Assembly (NCBI RefSeq): GCF_000418555.1
Contig: NZ_ATKM01000007.1
Location: 62,001 to 126,000, forward strand
Direction: 5' to 3'
DNA: 64,000 bases
Origin: Pseudomonas sp. P818
GTDB lineage: Bacteria > Pseudomonadota > Gammaproteobacteria > Pseudomonadales > Pseudomonadaceae
Position 1 is the first letter of the stretch, and every line of letters begins with the position of its first letter. The translations under genes and the position numbers were made by a program. Below the pieces are notes generated by a model that saw only the letters and a program-made list of their open reading frames with translations, was not told the origin of the DNA and did no database searches. Below are positions 58,238-64,000 of this stretch, one piece after another.

Positions 58238-60010
58238 TCAACGCACCCGATCGCGACTCTGCACCGCCAGGTCCAGCGCCTTCTGCATATCCAGCCGTGC
58301 GGAACGGCCGACATCCTTGTCGCTCAGTTCATAGTTACGCTCGGACGGCAGGATGGGCGCGGTCAGGTCCTCGGCGTCCATCGGTTCGAAATCGTATTCG
58401 CCGCCGATGGTCATGGCGCTGCGCCTCAGCAGCATGCGCACCTGTTCCGGTTGCAGGTCCGGGTTGATCGACAGCATGGCGGCGACCACGCCGGTCACCA
58501 GCGGAGTGGCGTAGGAAGTGCCGCAATGCACGTCGCCGGTGGCGTCCACTTCGGCGGTCGAAGCTTGAGCACAGGCGGCCGCGGTGATGTCGACGCGCAT
58601 GTCGACGTTCGACGAGTTGCGTTTGACCACGTAGCCCGGGTCGTCTATTTCAACCTCGTCCTTCTTGCTGCGCTGGTGCCCGCCGACCACCAGCAGTTGT
58701 TCGGTGATGAAGGAGGAGGGCAGGCGGTACTCGTCTCTGCCGGAGTAGGAGGAGCCATTGCCGGCTGAGTTGATCACCATCACGTCAGGGTGTTCCTTGC
58801 GCAGCCAGAGGAAGAACTCCTCCAGCAACTCCTCATAGCCACTCATGGCGATGCCCGAGCGCACCAGCGAATCGATCTCGTCGCCTTCGACGTTGCGCGT
58901 GCCGACGCGGTGGATGCCCCAGCTCCAGTTGAGGACGCGTACGCCGTCTTCCACCAGATTGACCGAGGCGGCGATATTGGCCGTGATGCCCGCATCCGAG
59001 TTGCGCTCGACTATGACGTCGAAGCCGTTGCTGGCCTTGTCCATCCCGCGCAGGAAACCGGTGTTGCCGCCCTTTTCCCAGTGCGCAGCGAGAATGCCGG
59101 CGACGGTGCTGCCATGGTTGTCCGGCTCGTCGGCGTCGCGCGCGTAGACGCAGGTGCGCGACTTGCCGTCCGGGCAGGCGCCCAGGTAGTCGGCAAAATC
59201 AGGCGCGTCGAAGTCGACGTTACGCTCGATTACGCCCACGCGGATGCGCTCGGCCTCGATGGGCGAGTCGCCCGCGGGAATGCGCCGCTGGTAGTAGTTC
59301 ACCGCGTCCATGAAACGGTTGGCGGCCCATTCCTCGGAGTTCTTTTCCGGTTTGCGTGCCGGCTTGCGCGCGGCTTCACTCTCTTCGCCGCGCTCGGGGG
59401 CGCTTTCCTCCACGACCACGGCATCGACGCTGGTTTCGTTGCCGATACGCAGTACCAGCGCATCGCGCTCGGTAAGATCTTTCACTGGCAGGCGCAGCTG
59501 GTAGACGTTCAGCGGCGGGATCGCGCCGACCACCTTGGCGTCGTATTTCTTCGCCAGACGCTTGGCCTCGTCGAGGCCGTCGTGGCTTTCCTCGATCAGC
59601 AGGCTGACCAGATCGACGTAGGTGGTCAGGCCGTCCATGTTCTTCGCCACTTCATCGGGGCCGGCGGCGAGCACATGGCTGCGATGCAGTGACAGCCATA
59701 CCGGGTTGCTCGCGCGGGCGCCGTCTTCCAGCCACAGTGGCGCGCTGCGGTGTTCGTTGCTGTTGAGCTGCAGGCGCAGGGTGTCGCCGCTGCGTTGCAC
59801 CGCCGAGGCGGGCAGGGTGTCGTCGCCGAGGTGCAGCGTGGGCAACGTCCGGCCAAGGCCACGCACCTGCATGCACCATTGCTGCTGTTCACTGGCAAGC
59901 AGATCGCCACAGCGTTGCAGGCTCTGGATGCGCAAAGCTTCCTGCGCATCGGCAAGCGGGCTGAGCACAGCCATGACGAGAGCGGACAGAAGAACGCGGT
60001 TGGGCAGCAT
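58238..60010 (-). CDS. Exported subtilisin-like (S8) serine protease, atypical active site
   Basis: 590 residues with a signal peptide (cleavage after LADA). The first 250 residues are a separate N-terminal region of unknown fold. The S8 domain follows: His H299 in DNHGSTVAGIL, oxyanion N418 in VINSAGNGS, nucleophile S499 in CGTSYATPLVTG. At the catalytic Asp position the sequence is VGVIERNVD, with E262 instead of Asp and without the usual DTG. The gene faces the DUF1624 gene and converges on the GNAT gene. Protease activity is uncertain because of the substitution. Confidence 0.85.
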   Translation of the reverse strand: MLPNRVLLSALVMAVLSPLADAQEALRIQSLQRCGDLLASEQQQWCMQVRGLGRTLPTLHLGDDTLPASAVQRSGDTLRLQLNSNEHRSAPLWLEDGARASNPVWLSLHRSHVLAAGPDEVAKNMDGLTTYVDLVSLLIEESHDGLDEAKRLAKKYDAKVVGAIPPLNVYQLRLPVKDLTERDALVLRIGNETSVDAVVVEESAPERGEESEAARKPARKPEKNSEEWAANRFMDAVNYYQRRIPAGDSPIEAERIRVGVIERNVDFDAPDFADYLGACPDGKSRTCVYARDADEPDNHGSTVAGILAAHWEKGGNTGFLRGMDKASNGFDVIVERNSDAGITANIAASVNLVEDGVRVLNWSWGIHRVGTRNVEGDEIDSLVRSGIAMSGYEELLEEFFLWLRKEHPDVMVINSAGNGSSYSGRDEYRLPSSFITEQLLVVGGHQRSKKDEVEIDDPGYVVKRNSSNVDMRVDITAAACAQASTAEVDATGDVHCGTSYATPLVTGVVAAMLSINPDLQPEQVRMLLRRSAMTIGGEYDFEPMDAEDLTAPILPSERNYELSDKDVGRSARLDMQKALDLAVQSRDRVR

Positions 60011-60179
60011 GGGGCGGGGCCTCCGTGGCGGGTGTTCAGCTTTTCCGACTTTTTTCGGCCGCCTTCGTTCAGCTTCGGTGCGTGCGCTCGGTCGTTGTGA
60101 ACCCTTGTGGCAGTGGCGCCGTTGCGCCTGATTTTGGTTATAGTATTACGTTTCAATCACGTACTACTCGAAGCCTTAC

Positions 60180-61319
60180 ATGCCCTCCAATCGTCTGCTT
60201 TCGATCGATGCCCTGCGCGGCTTGGTCATCCTCTTCATGCTGCTCGATCATGTTCGCGAAACCTTCTACCTGCATCAGCAGGTTGGCGACCCCATGGATG
60301 TGACTGCCACGGAGCCGGCGCTGTTCTTCAGCCGCACCCTGGCGCATCTGTGCGCGCCGGTGTTCATCCTGCTCACCGGGCTTTCGGCCTTTCTCTACGG
60401 GGAAAAGCAGATGAGCCGCACGGCGACCAGCGCCTTTCTGTTCAAGCGCGGGCTTTTTCTCGTGGTGCTGGAATTCACCCTGGTCAACTTCGCCTGGACC
60501 TTCCAGTTCCCGCCCACGGTGATCTACCTGCAGGTGATCTGGGCCATCGGCCTGAGCATGCTGGCGCTGTCCCTGCTGCTATGGCTGCCGCGCGCGTTGC
60601 TGGCCGTGCTGGGCCTGATGCTGGTGGCCGGGCACAACCTGCTCGACGGGCTGCACTTCGGTGTCGAGTCGGCCATGCACATTCCCTGGGCGATCCTGCA
60701 TGACCGTGGCTGGCTCGAGTTTTCCGAGTCGCTGCGTCTGCGTACCTCTTACCCCGTGTTGCCGTGGATCGGTGTGATTGCCCTGGGTTATGTGATCGGT
60801 CCCTGGTTCCGCAGCTCGCGCGACCCTCGGCAACGTCTGCAATGGCTGCAGTTGTCTGGGTTCGGCGCGCTGGCGTTGTTCGTGGTGCTGCGCCTGGTCA
60901 ACGGCTATGGCGAGAAACCCTGGACGGTCGGGGAGAGCGGGCTGCAGACACTGATGAGCCTGCTCAACATCACCAAGTACCCGCCGTCGCTGCTGTTCCT
61001 GGCGCTGACGCTGGGCGTCGGCCTGCTACTGCTGGCTGCTTTCGAGCGCCGCAATGAGGGCCGCATGGTGCGCACGCTGGCGGTGTTCGGCAGTGCGCCG
61101 ATGTTCTTCTATCTGCTGCACCTGTATGTGCTGAAGCTGCTCTACATCGCCGCGTTCGCCATCTGGGGTGCAAACCAGGGGCATTATTTCGGCTTCGCCT
61201 CGATGGTCTGGGTCTGGGCCGCGACAGTGGTGTTGGCCGTGTTGCTGTTCCCGCCAACGCAATGGTTCGCGAGGCTCAAGGCGCAGCGTCGCGACATTCG
61301 CTGGCTGAAGTACTTCTGA
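60180..61319 (+). CDS. DUF1624 / heparan N-acetyltransferase-like membrane protein
   Basis: 379 residues, about ten membrane segments. The start RLLSIDALRGLVILFMLLDH is the hallmark of DUF1624 and related YeiB/OPG-type acyltransferases; the DALRG and LDHVRE motifs are intact. Probably an inner-membrane acyl transfer enzyme; the acceptor is unknown. Ends at a strong hairpin. Confidence 0.87.
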   Translation: MPSNRLLSIDALRGLVILFMLLDHVRETFYLHQQVGDPMDVTATEPALFFSRTLAHLCAPVFILLTGLSAFLYGEKQMSRTATSAFLFKRGLFLVVLEFTLVNFAWTFQFPPTVIYLQVIWAIGLSMLALSLLLWLPRALLAVLGLMLVAGHNLLDGLHFGVESAMHIPWAILHDRGWLEFSESLRLRTSYPVLPWIGVIALGYVIGPWFRSSRDPRQRLQWLQLSGFGALALFVVLRLVNGYGEKPWTVGESGLQTLMSLLNITKYPPSLLFLALTLGVGLLLLAAFERRNEGRMVRTLAVFGSAPMFFYLLHLYVLKLLYIAAFAIWGANQGHYFGFASMVWVWAATVVLAVLLFPPTQWFARLKAQRRDIRWLKYF

Positions 61320-61330
61320 TCAGCAAATAG

Positions 61331-61359
61331 AAAAGGCCAGGGTTCTTCCCTGGCCTTTT
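61331..61359. terminator. Bidirectional terminator
   Basis: 12-bp arms AAAAGGCCAGGG / CCCTGGCCTTTT with a five-base loop, between the convergent DUF1624 and TonB receptor genes. Symmetric A/T flanks allow use from both sides. Confidence 0.88.
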
Positions 61360-61400
61360 CATTCGAGCTTCTGGCGCACCTGCGGCGCGGCGTGCTGGAC

Positions 61401-63452
61401 TTACAGCTTCATGTTCACCGACAGATAGGCCGAGCGGCCCGGTGCCGGGGAGAACATCGGCTGGTCGTCACCGCCCCAGAAGAAGTTGTCGAACCACACG
61501 TACTCATACTCGCGATCGGTCAGGTTCTTCAGCTGCAGGTCGAGGCTGGTGGTCGCGGAGACCTGATAGCGCACGTTGGCATCGAGCACCGCGAAGCCGC
61601 CGTACTTGCCCTGTTCGTTGAGCGTGTCGATGTAGTAATCGCCCTGGGCGCGCGCTTGCAGGCCGAAGCGCCAGGCGTCGTTGAACTGGTAATCGACGCC
61701 GGCATTGCTGATGTAGCGCGGGGTGGAGATCACTTCGTTACCTGCCAGGGAGCGACCGCCGTCGGTGAAGGCGCTGCGTACCTTGGCTTGCTGGATGGCG
61801 TGCGAGCCCCATACCGTCCATTGCTGGTTGAGTTGCGCGGTGATCTGCATGTCGACACCGCGGCGGCGGGTTTCGCCGAGGCCGACCGTGGTACCGGTCG
61901 CGGGCATGTTGGAAACCTCGTCGGTGGCGTCCTGCTGCCATACGGCGATCCGCGCCTCGGAGCCGGCGAAGGGCTTGAACTTCACGCCCACTTCCTTGCC
62001 GGTGTTGATCGAGGGCTTGTACGCAGCCTGGCCAGCGGTCATGTAAGCCGGGCCCTCCGAACCCGTGAGAATCTGGAAGGTGCGGCCCCAGTTGGCATAT
62101 ACGTTCATGTCCGGGGTGATGCTGTACACCACGCTGAGCTTGGGTTGCTCGATCCAGCCGTAGTCCTGCAGCTTGGCTTTCTCACCGCTCATCAACTCGG
62201 TGTTGCCGGAAAACTTGTCCACCCGGTAGGCCGGGATGATCTTCAGTTTTTCGATGGGCTGGATGATCGCCTGAGCGTAGGCACCGGTGTTGTACAGCGT
62301 GTAGCTGTCATCGTTCTGCGTACGTGCCGGCGGCGCGTCGAAGTCGGTGGGGATGCCGAAGTTGTAGCGATAGCGGCGGTACTCGTTGTTCTGCTGCTCG
62401 TAGTTGACGCCACCATCGAGAGTGAGCATCTCGTGGGCGCGCCAGGTCAGGTTGCTCAGCACGCCGGTCTGCCGTTCCTGCCACTGGCGGCGCTGGCGTG
62501 GGGCGTTGCCGACCGGGTAGTCGGTGAAGGTCACGGTGCGGTCATCGTCGTAGCTGTTGTAGTACAGCTTGTTGCTCAGGCTCAGGTCGTCGCTGAGCTG
62601 GAAATCGGCATGCCCACTGAGGTGCTTCATGTCGCGGTCGTCGCCGTCGTTGGCGTTCTTCGCTGGCGACTGCGTGCGGCTGGCGGCCAGTTGCCGGGCG
62701 GTGAGAAAGCCCGGTTCCTCGGCTTCGTGATGATAGAGGCGGGCGACCACACCGAGCTTCATGGTCTGTTCGTCATCGGTGACGAACCACTTGCCGCCCA
62801 GGGAATACTTGTTGGAGTCGCTGTGGTCGCGGAAGCCGTCGGAGTCCTGCTTGGCCAGGAAGTAGTTCTGCGCGAAGTTGCCTTCTTCATGGCCGACCGC
62901 CAGCTGGAATTCGCGGGTGTTGAAGCTGCCGTAGGTCAGGCGGCCATCGGTGTAGTTGCCGCCCTGACGGGTGACGAAGTTGATGTTGCCGCCAATGTTG
63001 TGCAAGCCGTAGCGCGGATCGTTGGTGCCGCGCACCACCTCGATGTAGTCGATGTCCAGCGGGAAGACCATGTCGATGAAGCGCTGGTTGCCGCTGTTGA
63101 CGTTGCTCGGCACGCCGTCGATCAGGGTCTTGATGCCGTTGATATAACCTTCGCCATTGAAGGCGCGGAAGGTCACCTTGCCCGATTCGGCACCCATGCG
63201 CGTCTCGGTCAGCTGGATGCCGGGCATCTGGCCTACCAGCTCCCAGCTGTTCATCACGGTTTTGTCCTCGATCTTGTCGCTGCCCATGATGTCGACCGAG
63301 GTCAGGATGCTGTCGGTGCGCAGCGTACCGGTGGCGTCCGGGGTGACGTAGACCGAGCCGAGCGAGACGGTGGAGTTGCCGGAGGAGGCTGCATGGATCT
63401 GAGGCGCGACCAGTGCGGTCATGACGGCAAGGGAGGCCGAGGTGGCTTTCAT
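61401..63452 (-). CDS. TonB-dependent outer-membrane receptor, probable zinc-related
   Basis: 683 residues from ATG 63452 (MKATSASLAVMTALVAPQIHA signal peptide, TAGGAA ribosome site upstream; an ATG five codons earlier is less well placed). Plug domain with VGQMPGIQL, TLIDGVPSNV and VVRGTNDPRYG; barrel to the C-terminal aromatic-type strand RSAYLSVNMKL. No TonB box could be fixed. The upstream Zur-like palindrome suggests zinc acquisition; the barrel has few His clusters (YHHEAEEPG, KHLSGHADF). Confidence 0.88.
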   Translation of the reverse strand: MKATSASLAVMTALVAPQIHAASSGNSTVSLGSVYVTPDATGTLRTDSILTSVDIMGSDKIEDKTVMNSWELVGQMPGIQLTETRMGAESGKVTFRAFNGEGYINGIKTLIDGVPSNVNSGNQRFIDMVFPLDIDYIEVVRGTNDPRYGLHNIGGNINFVTRQGGNYTDGRLTYGSFNTREFQLAVGHEEGNFAQNYFLAKQDSDGFRDHSDSNKYSLGGKWFVTDDEQTMKLGVVARLYHHEAEEPGFLTARQLAASRTQSPAKNANDGDDRDMKHLSGHADFQLSDDLSLSNKLYYNSYDDDRTVTFTDYPVGNAPRQRRQWQERQTGVLSNLTWRAHEMLTLDGGVNYEQQNNEYRRYRYNFGIPTDFDAPPARTQNDDSYTLYNTGAYAQAIIQPIEKLKIIPAYRVDKFSGNTELMSGEKAKLQDYGWIEQPKLSVVYSITPDMNVYANWGRTFQILTGSEGPAYMTAGQAAYKPSINTGKEVGVKFKPFAGSEARIAVWQQDATDEVSNMPATGTTVGLGETRRRGVDMQITAQLNQQWTVWGSHAIQQAKVRSAFTDGGRSLAGNEVISTPRYISNAGVDYQFNDAWRFGLQARAQGDYYIDTLNEQGKYGGFAVLDANVRYQVSATTSLDLQLKNLTDREYEYVWFDNFFWGGDDQPMFSPAPGRSAYLSVNMKL

Positions 63453-63587
63453 GGGTATTCCTAGCATTGCTTTTCTAAGTGTCGGGAGGTTGTTGCGTTG
63501 GCCTGCAGCTCGGGCTGGCGAATTTCCAGGCCGCGGCGAGCTGTCCGGTTGTGCCGGAGCGTTGCGGATGAGGCTCTCGATAAAGAC

Positions 63588-63600
63588 GTTATATCATAAC
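63588..63600 (-). promoter_or_regulatory. Zur-like operator upstream of TonB receptor
   Basis: GTTATATCATAAC is a near-perfect palindrome (one mismatch per arm) of the GTTATA…TATAAC type bound by the zinc repressor Zur. It lies about 135 bases before the receptor start. The 341-bp gap 63453-63793 holds this site and no credible gene. Confidence 0.55.
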
Positions 63601-63793
63601 AATTTTATGGCGCTCGGCCAGTCCGAGACCGTCGGCTTTTGCCTGCGTTGTGCCGTCTAGAGCGGTTGGCCGCGCTACTCAGCGCATCGAGGCCCAGCAG
63701 CCTGGGCCACAGGTGGTACGGACGATTAGACGCCAGCCCACTAATGGCGTATCAATATCAGGCGTGCTTCGCGTTTCTATCCAGGCAATCACT

Positions 63794-64000
63794 ATGCAGT
63801 CCCTGTGTTCGATCAGCGCGCCCGGCAGCGCCAACGATGAGCGTCTCGATGGGTTGGTACGCCTGCTTGGTCGGTATTTCGATGCGACCGCCGTCCTGAT
63901 CTGGGGCGCTGGAGATGTGCTGCACATCTGCGCCAGCCATGAGCTGAGCGATGCACAACTGGGGAAGATCGGCGAGGCCTGCGCGACCACTCTGAGCTGG
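63794..64000 (+). CDS. GAF-domain sensor protein, 3' end outside window
   Basis: The frame is open from ATG 63794 to the window edge, 69 codons. ANDERLDGLVRLLGRYFDA followed by TAVLIWGAGDVLHICASH resembles the start of a GAF domain as found at the N-terminus of diguanylate cyclases and histidine kinases. The output domain is not visible. A GTG at 63764 is an alternative start. Confidence 0.6.
   Translation, partial: MQSLCSISAPGSANDERLDGLVRLLGRYFDATAVLIWGAGDVLHICASHELSDAQLGKIGEACATTLSW

Noticed and set aside
61392..63464. 690-codon frame opposite the TonB receptor
   Set aside because: Antisense shadow; the minus strand has a signal peptide, plug and barrel pattern.
63639..63899. 86-codon plus frame at the right end
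   Set aside because: Out of frame with the GAF-like reading at 63794, which has better family character and stays open to the edge.

Overview
The window is a 64 kb stretch of a Pseudomonas chromosome, high in GC and almost fully coding. The gene content and order (nagZ, mfd, a long gap, nqrABCDEF-apbE-nqrM, sthA, lolCDE, comEC, lpxK-kdsB-murB, rne/rluC, rpmF-plsX-fabDG-acpP-fabF-pabC-mltG-tmk-holB-pilZ-tatD) match the core arrangement known from P. aeruginosa and relatives. The arsenic cluster, the REP-type repeats and the overall composition would suit a P. mendocina/P. oleovorans-type species; the species is inference.

Layout. 1-6.5 kb: the 3' part of nagZ, a csiV-type gene, an mfd broken by a 26-bp templated insertion, and a long-form GAPDH. 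6.8-13.9 kb: the complete Na+-translocating NADH:quinone oxidoreductase operon with its two maturation factors (ApbE flavin transferase, NqrM). 14-15.4 kb: soluble transhydrogenase, then a repeat-rich spacer. 15.8-17.4 kb (minus): glycerophosphodiester phosphodiesterase, a small exported protein and a PilZ protein. 17.7-20.9 kb: LolCDE lipoprotein release ABC transporter. 21.1-28.6 kb: DUF2062 protein, ComEC, an ExbB/ExbD pair, LpxK, a Trm112-like protein, KdsB, an LMW phosphatase and MurB, a cell-envelope block. 28.7-34.9 kb: rne opposite rluC, a HAD phosphatase and SppA. 35-46 kb: Maf, YceD, L32, PlsX and the fatty-acid operon, continuing into mltG-tmk-holB-pilZ-tatD. 46.1-49.3 kb: a REP palindrome, a small RNA that fits RgsA in place and structure, a class V aminotransferase, a TetR regulator and MoaA.

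49.3-56.1 kb is the accessory part: an arsenic resistance locus with an Acr3 efflux pump facing an operon that encodes an arsenate reductase-ArsR fusion, ArsH, a dual-specificity-type phosphatase, an ArsJ-associated GAPDH and ArsJ, with ArsO convergent at the far end. It combines arsenate reduction plus arsenite efflux, arsenate removal as 1-arseno-3-phosphoglycerate, and organoarsenical handling. Two overlapping AT-rich palindromes in the divergent promoter are the likely ArsR operator, and imperfect 22-nt direct repeats bracket the pump-to-ArsJ segment.

56.4-64 kb: a DUF4823 lipoprotein, a DUF1285 protein, a GNAT acetyltransferase, an exported subtilisin-like protein with Glu at the catalytic Asp position, a DUF1624 membrane protein, a TonB-dependent receptor with a Zur-like box upstream, and the 5' end of a GAF-type sensor gene cut by the window edge. 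No tRNA, rRNA, CRISPR array, insertion sequence or prophage was seen.
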